From an uncultured Collinsella sp. (GTDB lineage Bacteria; Actinomycetota; Coriobacteriia; Coriobacteriales; Coriobacteriaceae), in NCBI GenBank assembly GCA_902470095.1, contig CABRFG010000028.1, positions 1-27,177 on the forward strand: a stretch of DNA of 27,177 nt, in the 5' to 3' direction. Below, in pieces: positions 15,571 through 21,927 of this stretch. Each line of letters starts with the position of its first letter. Within the stretch, counting starts at the first letter, position 1. The translations under genes and the position numbers were made by a program. Below the pieces are notes generated by a model. It worked only from the letters and a program-made list of their open reading frames with translations, made no database searches and had not been told where the DNA came from.

Positions 15571-15600
15571 AAAAAGAAAAGCCCCCGTTCACGGAGGCTT
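15571..15600 (-). terminator. Distal terminator of element B
   Basis: Minus-strand AAGCCTCCG-tgaa-CGGGGGCTT followed by TTCTTTTTT. It differs in several bases from the other tRNA-Arg terminators but keeps the pairing. Confidence 0.8.
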
Positions 15601-15610
15601 CAAGTTCAAT

Positions 15611-15746
15611 TGGTGCGGCGTATAGGATTCCGCGCATCCGCTGCGCGGATCCGCACCGGCTTCGCCCGCCTGCCGGCGCGCTCGCCCGCGGGCTAAAAAC
15701 GCTCCGCGTTTTCTTTACGCCCGCGCCTCGACCGAGGTTCGAATCC
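15611..15746 (-). repeat. tRNA-Arg-associated structured element, copy B
   Basis: Identical base for base to copy A, as is the following stretch through the complete tRNA-Arg copy 3 (15611-15877 equals 14946-15212, 267 bases). The flanks outside differ. This implies a recent duplication or gene conversion of tRNA plus element as one unit. Confidence 0.85.
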
Positions 15747-15761
15747 ATGCGGTGCTTACGT

Positions 15762-15791
15762 AAAAGAAAAGCCCCCGTCGCCGGGAGCTTT
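15762..15791 (-). terminator. tRNA-Arg copy 3 terminator
   Basis: Same sequence as the copy 1 terminator (AAAGCTCCCGG-cga-CGGGGGCTTTT). Confidence 0.85.
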
Positions 15792-15800
15792 AATCTCAAA

Positions 15801-15877
15801 TGGTGCGGCGTATAGGATTCGAACCTATGACGTTCTGATTCGTAGTCAGACCCTCTATCCAGCTGAGGTAACGCCGC
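15801..15877 (-). tRNA. tRNA-Arg(ACG), copy 3
   Basis: Third identical 77-base copy, with CCA. Its upstream region differs from those of copies 1 and 2. Element B lies downstream. Confidence 0.97.
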
Positions 15878-15889
15878 AGCGCAAGACAT

Positions 15890-15918
15890 ATAAAACCACT
15901 TTAGCTTATTGGAGTCAA
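15890..15918 (-). promoter_or_regulatory. tRNA-Arg copy 3 promoter
   Basis: TTGACT (15913-15918), 17 bases, TTTTAT (15890-15895) on the minus strand. The spacer is unrelated to those of the other copies. Confidence 0.75.
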
Positions 15919-15954
15919 GCACAATCTCAAACTTTTTTGTGAAACGCAGTTTTG

Positions 15955-16332
15955 TCATGCTGCTCCGCATATACCGCCGTTCCCCATACGATCGATTGGC
16001 TTTTCGATCACGTCAAACTTGACATCAAGTTCCCTCAGGAGCGATCTCACCCGCTGGGCACAGTCATAATCGGCAAACGAGATGCTCAGCATGCGCGCAA
16101 CCTGGTTAGATGTCCGGACCCCATAGAAATTCTCCAGCGCCACAAGCCCCTCGTGCGTCACAAAGGTCTCGACCACATGCGGCGACTCCTCAAAGCACCA
16201 TTGTGTCAACGGACCCTCACTCGTCTGCTGAACCACCAGGCCGCCCATGCCAGACGGCTCACACGTTACAAGCAGGTACTCCCCGCCCTCGTCGCTCTCA
16301 AACAAAACCACCCGATCATCAAACAGCTCCAT
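15955..16332 (-). CDS. Small hypothetical protein
   Basis: 125 residues, unrecognised. It is acidic and soluble-looking with no signal peptide, and has four cysteines (residues about 24, 46, 91 and 122). The C-terminal half contains ADYDCAQRVRSLLRELDVKFDVIEKP, which reads like an alternating helix and strand. The ribosome binding site AAAGGGG lies 5 bases before the ATG. The gene follows serS in the same direction but after a terminator-like hairpin, so it probably has its own promoter; a LexA-like dyad lies about 60 bases upstream of the start. Function unknown. Confidence 0.75.
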   Translation of the reverse strand: MELFDDRVVLFESDEGGEYLLVTCEPSGMGGLVVQQTSEGPLTQWCFEESPHVVETFVTHEGLVALENFYGVRTSNQVARMLSISFADYDCAQRVRSLLRELDVKFDVIEKPIDRMGNGGICGAA

Positions 16333-16391
16333 CGCGTCCCCTTTCTCTCGCTCTTATTTAGCAAAAGCATAGCAGGTAGATAGCTGTATAC

Positions 16392-16405
16392 AGAACAGTT
16401 GTTCG
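16392..16405 (-). promoter_or_regulatory. LexA-like dyad upstream of the 125-residue gene
   Basis: CGAACAACTGTTCT on the minus strand contains GAAC-N4-GTTC, the core of SOS boxes in Gram-positive bacteria (consensus CGAAC-N4-GTTCG type). It sits in the promoter region of the small hypothetical gene, next to another palindrome, CTGTATACAG. Short dyads of this kind can occur by chance. Confidence 0.3.
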
Positions 16406-16458
16406 TGTGTTTTCTATTGAGCTGTCCGCACGGCATGGTATGGACCTGCGCACGAAAT

Positions 16459-16482
16459 AGGGCGCCCCCGAAGGAGCGCCCT
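16459..16482 (-). terminator. serS terminator
   Basis: AGGGCGCTCC-ttcg-GGGGCGCCCT on the minus strand, with a stable C(UUCG)G loop and only a short following T stretch (ATTTC). It lies 23 bases after the serS stop. Confidence 0.7.
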
Positions 16483-16505
16483 TGCATATCCCCTATGCAG
16501 CCAAG

Positions 16506-17789
16506 TTACGCGACCGGCTCGATCTTCTCGAGACCGCCCATGTAAGGACGCAGGACCTCGGGGATCGTGATGGTGCCGTCGGCGTTCTGGTAGTTCTCCA
16601 GAATGGCGGCCATGGTGCGGCCGGCCGGCAGGCCGGAACCGTTGAGAGTGTGCAGGTAGCGCGAACCCTTGAAGTTCTCGGGGTCGCGATACTTGATGTT
16701 GGCGCGGCGAGCCTGGAAGTCACCGCAGTTGGAGCAGGAGCTGATCTCCTTGTAGGCGTTGTAGCTCGGCAGCCAGACCTCGACGTCGTAGGTCTGACGG
16801 GCAGAGAAGCCCAAGTCGCCGGTGCACAGGCTAATCACGCGATACGGAAGGCCCAGTTGCTGCAGCAGGTACTCGGCCTCGGCGGTCATGCTCTCGAGCT
16901 CCTCGTCGGACTCCTCCGGCTTAGCGAACTTGACCATCTCGACCTTGTCGAACTCGTGCTGACGGATGATGCCGCGGGTGTCGCGACCGGCGGAACCGGC
17001 CTCCTCGCGGAAGCAGGGGGTGAAGGCGGTGTAGCGGCGCGGCAGGGTGTCGGCGTCGAGGACCTCGCCGGCGTGCAGGTTGGTGAGCACGACCTCGGCG
17101 GTGGGGATCAGGAAGTTGTCGCCCGAGACGTGGTAGGCGTCGTCCTCGAACTTGGGCAGCTGGCCCGTGCCGAACATGGTCTGACGCTTGACGACGATGG
17201 GCGGCCACCACTCCTTAAAACCACGGCTGGTGTGCGTATCGAGGAAGAAGTTGATGAGGGCACGCTCCAGGCGGGCGCCGGCGCCACCGAGAACGGTAAA
17301 GCGGCTGCCGGAGAGCTTGTTGCCACGCTCGAAGTCGAGGATGTCCAGATCGGTGCCCAGATCCCAGTGCGGCTTAAAGTCGAAGTCGAACTCGCGCGGG
17401 GTGCCCCAGCGGCGACGCTCGATGTTCTCGTCCTCGTCCTTGCCGTACGGGGTGGCCTCGCACGGAATGTTGGGCAGGTGAGCCATGAAGTCGTACTGCT
17501 CCTGCTCGAGGGCGGTACGACGCTCGGCCAGACCGTCAATCTTCTCGTTGACGGCGCGCACGGCCTCCTTGGCAGCCTCGGCCTCGTCCTTCTTGCCCTC
17601 CTTCATCAGGGCGCCGATCTTCTTGGACTCGGCATTACGCGTAGCCTGGAGCTCCTCGACCTCGGTGATGACGGCACGGCGCTCGTCGTCGAGCTCAAAG
17701 AACTTCTCGCGATCCCAAGACGTCTGGCGGTTAGCCATGGCGACATCGATGGCATCGGGGTTCTCGCGAACAAACTTGATATCAAGCAT
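16506..17789 (-). CDS. serS: Serine--tRNA ligase
   Basis: 427-residue class II aminoacyl-tRNA synthetase that charges tRNA-Ser, including the tRNA-Ser(GCU) of this window. The N-terminal 100 residues form the helical arm that grips the long variable arm (EVEELQATRNAESKKIG and following heptads). Motif 2 is TPCFREEAGSAGRDTRG and motif 3 is LNGSGLPAGRTMAAILEN, with the serine-pocket region ISSCSNCGDFQARR between. The family N-terminus MLDIKFVRENPD and GGAGG five bases upstream fix the start; a longer frame with ATG at 17816 was rejected. The length is normal. No T-box leader is visible. Confidence 0.98.
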   Translation of the reverse strand: MLDIKFVRENPDAIDVAMANRQTSWDREKFFELDDERRAVITEVEELQATRNAESKKIGALMKEGKKDEAEAAKEAVRAVNEKIDGLAERRTALEQEQYDFMAHLPNIPCEATPYGKDEDENIERRRWGTPREFDFDFKPHWDLGTDLDILDFERGNKLSGSRFTVLGGAGARLERALINFFLDTHTSRGFKEWWPPIVVKRQTMFGTGQLPKFEDDAYHVSGDNFLIPTAEVVLTNLHAGEVLDADTLPRRYTAFTPCFREEAGSAGRDTRGIIRQHEFDKVEMVKFAKPEESDEELESMTAEAEYLLQQLGLPYRVISLCTGDLGFSARQTYDVEVWLPSYNAYKEISSCSNCGDFQARRANIKYRDPENFKGSRYLHTLNGSGLPAGRTMAAILENYQNADGTITIPEVLRPYMGGLEKIEPVA

Positions 17790-17829
17790 TAGATCCTCCG
17801 GCGATATACATTCCATTTAGGTTGCAACC

Positions 17830-17876
17830 TTGTACATGTATGGGCAAGTATATACTTATGAGCGTTTACGACCCAA
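17830..17876. promoter_or_regulatory. Overlapping divergent promoters, serS and small membrane protein
   Basis: The 12-base palindrome AAGTATATACTT (17846-17857) offers a TATACT -10 box on both strands. For serS (minus) TTGGGT lies 18 bases upstream. For the plus-strand gene TTGTAC lies about 15 bases upstream. If both are used, the two promoters share the same bases and would compete. Confidence 0.45.
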
Positions 17877-17900
17877 CTCAACTACGCAAGAAGGCACCCA

Positions 17901-18074
17901 ATGGACGCAGTTTTTTCCTTTTTGTTTGGCACCCGCACCGGTTTTGCCATCCTTTTCGCCGGCGGCATCCTGTTATTTGCGATTCTTGCCTTTGTAATGG
18001 AGAAGCGTACCCATAAGATGTACGTCGACCGCGGACCCAAGTCCGAGGATGAGGAAGACAGCTTCTGGGACTAA
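17901..18074 (+). CDS. Small single-span membrane protein, 57 residues
   Basis: It starts MDAVFSFLFGTRTGFAILF. One hydrophobic segment (about 14-33, GFAILFAGGILLFAILAFVM) is followed by a basic patch (EKRTHK) and an acidic C-terminus (KSEDEEDSFWD). By the positive-inside rule the tail should be cytoplasmic. A good ribosome binding site (AGAAGG) lies 6 bases before the ATG. The stop codon overlaps the first bases of the following inverted repeat, and a strong terminator follows. The function is unknown. An adaptor or regulator of a membrane complex is possible but unsupported. The overlapping frame at 17822-18016 lacks these marks. Confidence 0.7.
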   Translation: MDAVFSFLFGTRTGFAILFAGGILLFAILAFVMEKRTHKMYVDRGPKSEDEEDSFWD

Positions 18075-18231
18075 CCTGCCAAAAAGGGACAGGTTTATTT
18101 TGGTCGGTTTTATCTGGGCAAACGCAAGCGCCCCGCAACTGGAATTGAGCCAGTTGCGGGGCGCTTTTCGCACATACGACAAAACCGCAGGAAAAACCTG
18201 CCAAAATAAACCTGTCCCTAAATGGCAGGTT
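18073..18231. repeat. Nested inverted-repeat element between convergent genes
   Basis: 31-base arms (18073-18103 and 18201-18231) pair perfectly except for a central 3-base AAA/AAA mismatch. Each arm holds a smaller inverted repeat of AACCTG and CAGGTT. Inside are CGGTTTT/AAAACCG and a 17-bp perfect hairpin. The element fills the whole gap between the stop codon of the small membrane protein (which overlaps the left arm) and the stop of proC (which abuts the right arm). It looks like a MITE-type or REP-type repeat used as a shared terminator. Confidence 0.75.
18126..18168 (+). terminator. Strong terminator inside the inverted repeat
   Basis: AAGCGCCCCGCAACTGG (18126-18142) pairs perfectly with 18150-18166 around a 7-base loop, followed by TT on the plus strand. 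It can serve the plus-strand small gene and, with less T signal, proC from the other side. Confidence 0.85.
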
Positions 18232-19002
18232 TTACTGGAGAGTTGCGTCGATTGCCTTGACCAGGGCGCTGCGCATGCCGGCGTCCTCGAGCGCAACGAC
18301 GCCCTTGATGGTGGCGCCACCGGGCGAGCATACGGCATCCTTCATCGCCGCAGGATGCTGGCCAGTTGCAAGCTGCAGCTTTGCCGTACCCAGCACCATC
18401 TGGCTCACAATGCGATAGGCATCGGCACGCGGGATACCGTGCTTGACCGCTGCATCGCTCAGGGCCTCGATTGCCATAGCGACAAATGCCGGAGCGCAAC
18501 CACCCACCGTGCCGCCCACAAACAGCAGGCTCGTATCGAGCTCGACCACCGCACCGAGCTTGCCAAGCAGGTCAAGCACCACTGCGCTCTGCTCATCACT
18601 AAGCGTGGAAGCCTTCTCGCAAGCGATGACGCCCTCGCCCACCGAAACCGGTGTGTTGGGCACCGTCGAGATATGCGCGACGCCCGGCAGGACCTGCTCC
18701 CACTTGGCACTGTCCCAGGTCCAGGCAACCGACAGAACGACCTTTTTGGCAAGAGCATCCTTGAGCGGGGCGAATATCTTCTCGATCATGTACGGTTTGA
18801 CCGCAGCGACCACGATATCGGATGCGGCGACAACCTCGGCGGCATCGTGGCAGGCGACCATGCCGCGCGCCTCGCAGCGCTCAACCAGTGCGTCGTAGCG
18901 ACCCGCGCAGGCGCACATGTCGCTCGCAGCTACACCGGCAGCGATCCAGCCATCGGCCATAGCGCTCGCCATATTGCCAAAACCGACAAATCCAATCTTC
19001 AT
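18232..19002 (-). CDS. proC: Pyrroline-5-carboxylate reductase
   Basis: 256-residue NAD(P)H-dependent enzyme for the last step of proline synthesis. The Rossmann motif GFVGFGNMASAMADG lies at the N-terminus. The C-terminal dimerisation and substrate region has GGCAPAFVAMAIEALSDAAV and the conserved SPGGATIKGVVALE. The chosen start MKIGFVGFG has AAAGGA 9 bases upstream. An ATG 24 bases earlier (19026) would have its GAGG only one base away and is unlikely. The length is slightly short of the usual 265-280. The last codon touches the inverted-repeat element. Confidence 0.95.
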   Translation of the reverse strand: MKIGFVGFGNMASAMADGWIAAGVAASDMCACAGRYDALVERCEARGMVACHDAAEVVAASDIVVAAVKPYMIEKIFAPLKDALAKKVVLSVAWTWDSAKWEQVLPGVAHISTVPNTPVSVGEGVIACEKASTLSDEQSAVVLDLLGKLGAVVELDTSLLFVGGTVGGCAPAFVAMAIEALSDAAVKHGIPRADAYRIVSQMVLGTAKLQLATGQHPAAMKDAVCSPGGATIKGVVALEDAGMRSALVKAIDATLQ

Positions 19003-19075
19003 ATCGCATAGTCCTTTCAGACACATTCCTCAAAACGAAAGGTATTGTCCCACGCCATTGTTTCGTATTGCCGAC

Positions 19076-19546
19076 CTATTTGTGATACGGCTCGCCACGA
19101 CTGATCTTGCAGGCGCGGTAGATTTGCTCCAGCAGCACCACGCGCGCCAGGTTATGCGGCAAGGTAATGCGTCCAAAGCTGAGCATCTCGTCGGCGCGGG
19201 CGCGCACGTCATCGCTCACGCCGTCCGATCCGCCAATCACAAAGGCGATGTCGCTGTTACCACGCAGCATAAGATCATCGAGCCGCGCCGAAAACTCCTC
19301 GCTCGAGCGCTCTTTGCCCTCAATGGCCAGCAGGATCACATGCGCTCGAGACGGCAAGGCAGCAAGAATCGCCGCCCCCTCCTTGTCGCGCGCGGCATCC
19401 ACGCCGCCCGCCTTAGCCGGGTCGATATCGGCCACCTCGCGGATATCAACCTTGGCATAGGCACCCAGGCGCTTGGTGTACTCAGCGCAGGCGTCCTTCC
19501 AAAAGCGCTCCTTGAGCTTACCGACACAAACGACGGTGTATTTCAC
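19076..19546 (-). CDS. rlmH: 23S rRNA (pseudouridine1915-N3)-methyltransferase
   Basis: 156-residue SPOUT-class methyltransferase that methylates pseudouridine 1915 in helix 69 of 23S rRNA. The knotted SAM site is seen in FVIGGSDGVS and LPHNLARVVLLEQIYRACK, and the C-terminus ISRGEPYHK is the invariant family end. The length equals the family's. It starts 6 bases after the SPFH gene and is surely co-transcribed with it. Confidence 0.97.
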   Translation of the reverse strand: MKYTVVCVGKLKERFWKDACAEYTKRLGAYAKVDIREVADIDPAKAGGVDAARDKEGAAILAALPSRAHVILLAIEGKERSSEEFSARLDDLMLRGNSDIAFVIGGSDGVSDDVRARADEMLSFGRITLPHNLARVVLLEQIYRACKISRGEPYHK

Positions 19547-19552
19547 GCGTGT

Positions 19553-20491
19553 CTACTCCTTTGACTCGTTCTGAACCTTACCGGCAGCCAGCATCTGCTC
19601 GAACATCGAGGCCGACTGCGAAAAGTCGCTCGGCAACACGACCGTCGAGGTTTTACCCGTGCGAGCGAACTCCGTCATCATCTCGGACCACTGCGTAAAC
19701 ATGAACAGTTGGTTGGCCTCGTCATTGCCGACACCCGTCTCCTGGATGATCTCGAGCGAATCTTTGATGCCCAGCGCGATGGCCTTGCGCTGGTTGGCGA
19801 TGCCCTCGCCCGCCTTTTCCATCGCCTCAGCCTCGGCGGTCGCCTCGGTGACGCGCTTGATGCGGTCGGCCTCGGCGAGCTCCTGCGCGGCAGCGCGCTT
19901 TCGCTGGGCGACATTGATGTCGTTCATGGAGTTCTCGACCTCGGTCGGCAGCGCGATTTTGGTGATGAGCGTCGACACGAGGGTGAAGCCGTAGGCGGCC
20001 ATCTGCTCGGAAACGGTAGCGTTGACATCCTTGGCGATGTCATCCTTCTTGGCAAAGACCTCATCGAGTGTGTAGACGGGAATCGAAGAGCGCAGGGCGT
20101 CGGTGATGAAGTCACGCATCTGGTCGACGGGCTCCTGCAGCATATAGTAGCTCTTGTAGATGCCCGAATCTGCCGGGCCGGCGCCCATGTCATAGCTCAC
20201 GTGGTACTGAGCAGAGACCTCAAGGCCGATGGTCACATTGTCCTGAGTCTTAACGTCGATACCAAAACCGTTTTTCATGGTTCGCAGGCTCACCGTGGCG
20301 GCTTTGCGGTCAATCACGGGTACCTTCATGTGGAAGCCCGCGTTGACGATGCGGTTGAACTTGCCTAAGCGTTCGATGATCACAGCATGCTGCTGTTCAA
20401 CGACATAGCAGGCGCTGGGAAGCAGCAGCAACAGAATGATGATGGGGATCAAAAGGCTGGTAAGGGCGGCGATGATACCGGACAACAGCAT
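19553..20491 (-). CDS. SPFH/band 7 membrane protein (stomatin-like)
   Basis: 312-residue protein with an N-terminal membrane anchor (about 2-27, mostly Leu/Ile) followed by a band 7 domain (YVVEQQHAVIIERLGKFNRI, then KVPVIDRKAATVSLRT) and a long charged helical segment (AQRKRAAAQELAEADRIKRV and following). Such proteins form ring-like oligomers in ordered membrane regions; the specific role here is unknown. No NfeD partner gene is adjacent, whereas bacterial stomatins often have one. The chosen ATG has GAGGAG five bases upstream; a start at 20512 lacks one. It heads an operon with rlmH. Confidence 0.92.
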   Translation of the reverse strand: MLLSGIIAALTSLLIPIIILLLLLPSACYVVEQQHAVIIERLGKFNRIVNAGFHMKVPVIDRKAATVSLRTMKNGFGIDVKTQDNVTIGLEVSAQYHVSYDMGAGPADSGIYKSYYMLQEPVDQMRDFITDALRSSIPVYTLDEVFAKKDDIAKDVNATVSEQMAAYGFTLVSTLITKIALPTEVENSMNDINVAQRKRAAAQELAEADRIKRVTEATAEAEAMEKAGEGIANQRKAIALGIKDSLEIIQETGVGNDEANQLFMFTQWSEMMTEFARTGKTSTVVLPSDFSQSASMFEQMLAAGKVQNESKE

Positions 20492-20570
20492 GGTCTCTCC
20501 TCTGATAGGCACACGTTGGCATTAGGATACCCGCACGAAGCAGCCGTGTGACACCAACAAGAGGACCCGT

Positions 20571-20785
20571 GGTCAAAAAAGGCCAAATATGAGTACTGTT
20601 ACCAGTTTAGTAACAGCGTATTTGGGTCAAAATCGCCTCGTTGAACCCGAGGTCTATCGAAATTACTTCATTTTGTCTCAAGGTTGAGCCAAATTAGCGT
20701 ACATCTGTTGCGTAAAATGAGCAAAAATGGCTTCATGAAATGTCTCTATTTTCATGTCAGTACTCATATTTGCCACTTTTTGACC
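20571..20785. repeat. 215-bp inverted-repeat element with two convergent mini-frames
   Basis: Terminal arms of 28 bases (20571-20598 and 20758-20785) pair with only three mismatches. Each arm contains ATGAGTACTG, so both strands open with Met-Ser-Thr: a 32-codon frame on the plus strand (20589-20687) and a 29-codon frame on the minus strand (20678-20767). Their stop codons overlap in TCAAGGTTGA. The interior is AT-rich compared with the window and includes the hairpin CTGTTAC-N7-GTAACAG. No transposase is encoded. It is probably a non-autonomous mobile repeat; the mini-frames may be chance. It fills most of the gap between the SPFH gene and tRNA-Leu. Confidence 0.7.
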
Positions 20786-20843
20786 GCAGGGGCATCTACC
20801 GCGCGAAATCGATATGTCAAATCTGCCAAAAACGGCCCATAAC

Positions 20844-20868
20844 AAAAAAGCTCCCATTGCTGGGAGCT
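20844..20868 (-). terminator. tRNA-Leu terminator
   Basis: AGCTCCC-agcaat-GGGAGCT followed by TTTTT on the minus strand. No structured element lies behind it. Confidence 0.88.
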
Positions 20869-20879
20869 CTTTCATTCAA

Positions 20880-20966
20880 TGGTGCGGGCGAAAGGACTTG
20901 AACCTTCATGGGGTTGCCCCCATACGGACCTGAACCGTACGCGTCTGCCAATTCCGCCACGCCCGC
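20880..20966 (-). tRNA. tRNA-Leu(CAG)
   Basis: 87 bases with encoded CCA. Acceptor stem GCGGGCG/CGCCCGC is perfect and the discriminator is A. Anticodon loop TTCAGGT (anticodon CAG, reading CUG) and a long variable arm TGGGGGCAACCCCA. The T-loop is TTCAAGT, not the TTCGA(A/T)T form found in the three tRNA families that carry structured elements. Confidence 0.97.
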
Positions 20967-20977
20967 GTGCAGGAATT

Positions 20978-21006
20978 AGAATAACGGAGCGCCATCGCGA
21001 ACGCAA
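20978..21006 (-). promoter_or_regulatory. tRNA-Leu promoter
   Basis: TTGCGT (21001-21006), 17 bases, TATTCT (20978-20983) on the minus strand. It lies in the short gap between the tatD-like stop and the tRNA. Confidence 0.7.
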
Positions 21007-21009
21007 GAA

Positions 21010-21927
21010 CTATTTTTGAAAAAGTTTGCAGGCATTTTCCCAAGCTGCTCGCGCGATTGCCTCAGCATCCTCGCCGGTACGATCGACACGGTCGTTGACC
21101 AGCGTGTTTGCCGTAATGGAGATCATTGCGGGCTCGCATTCAAGACCGCGGATGGGCTCCGGAGCCATATACGGGCAATCCGTCTCGAACAAAATTCGAT
21201 CGAGTGGGGTTGCCGCAAATGCCTCGCGCACGTCGTCGTTGCGCTTAAAGGTGGCCGCACCACCATAGGCGATATAGCAGCCCAGCTCCACAAAGCGCTC
21301 CATCGTGGCGCGGTCCTCGCCAAAGCAGTGCAGCACACAACCGGCCTGGGGCACGCCCACCTCACGAAGCACGTTGTAGGCGTCCACGTGCGAGGTACGC
21401 TCCTGGTCCGTGTCCTCGTGACGCAGATGTAGCTCCACCGGCACGTTACGGCACACGGCAAGCTCGAGCTGGCGCGCCATGCAGTCAATCTGCACGTTAT
21501 GGGGTGCCGGCGCGATATCGTCGTCATAGTCCATGTGGTAGTCCAGGCCGATTTCGCCAATACCGGCGCATAAGGGATCATCGAGTGCGGCAACGACCTG
21601 CGCGTGAACGTCGTCGGTATAGTCCGGCGCGCCATACGGATGCACGCCGGCAAGATACTTGATCTGCGGGATATCCTGCATCGGCAGAATTTCGCGCACG
21701 AGCCAGTCGCTATAGTCCGTCACGCTGCGTTTGTCAGCGATGGGGTCGAGCATCGTCACCAACAGGTCGACGCCCGCGGCTTTGGCGCGCACGAGCGTCT
21801 CGGGCACTTCTTTGCCCCAAAACGAAAGCAGATGTGCATGCGTGTCGGCAAGCGGTGCCAAGGGCACGGGGCAGGCAACCGTCTTCTTTTTCTTGGTAAA
21901 CGTCACGCGTGCGGCATTAGGCATCAT
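21010..21927 (-). CDS. TatD-family metal-dependent hydrolase (DNase)
   Basis: 305-residue amidohydrolase-fold protein; TatD enzymes are Mg-dependent 3'-5' exonucleases implicated in DNA repair. Metal-binding residues are seen as DTHAHL (H30, H32), GEIGLDYH (E125), HLRH (H166), LHCFGE (H199) and FETDCPYMAPEP (D249). A basic stretch TKKKK precedes the domain, and the protein is about 40 residues longer than usual. The ATG overlaps the end of rsmA by 11 bases with AGGAG inside the rsmA coding sequence, so translation is coupled. A second ATG follows directly and cannot be excluded. Confidence 0.93.
   Translation of the reverse strand: MMPNAARVTFTKKKKTVACPVPLAPLADTHAHLLSFWGKEVPETLVRAKAAGVDLLVTMLDPIADKRSVTDYSDWLVREILPMQDIPQIKYLAGVHPYGAPDYTDDVHAQVVAALDDPLCAGIGEIGLDYHMDYDDDIAPAPHNVQIDCMARQLELAVCRNVPVELHLRHEDTDQERTSHVDAYNVLREVGVPQAGCVLHCFGEDRATMERFVELGCYIAYGGAATFKRNDDVREAFAATPLDRILFETDCPYMAPEPIRGLECEPAMISITANTLVNDRVDRTGEDAEAIARAAWENACKLFQK

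Noticed and set aside
14946..15877. CRISPR-like array
   Set aside because: The repeated units are tRNA genes, terminators and hairpin cores; there is no short repeat with unique spacers and no cas gene.
17790..17900. T-box leader before serS
   Set aside because: The leader is short and shows no T-box sequence or specifier hairpin; a simple promoter explains the region.
20678..20875. 65-codon minus-strand frame overlapping the 215-bp repeat
   Set aside because: It starts within the tRNA-Leu terminator and runs through the inverted repeat; it has no ribosome site and no recognisable domain.
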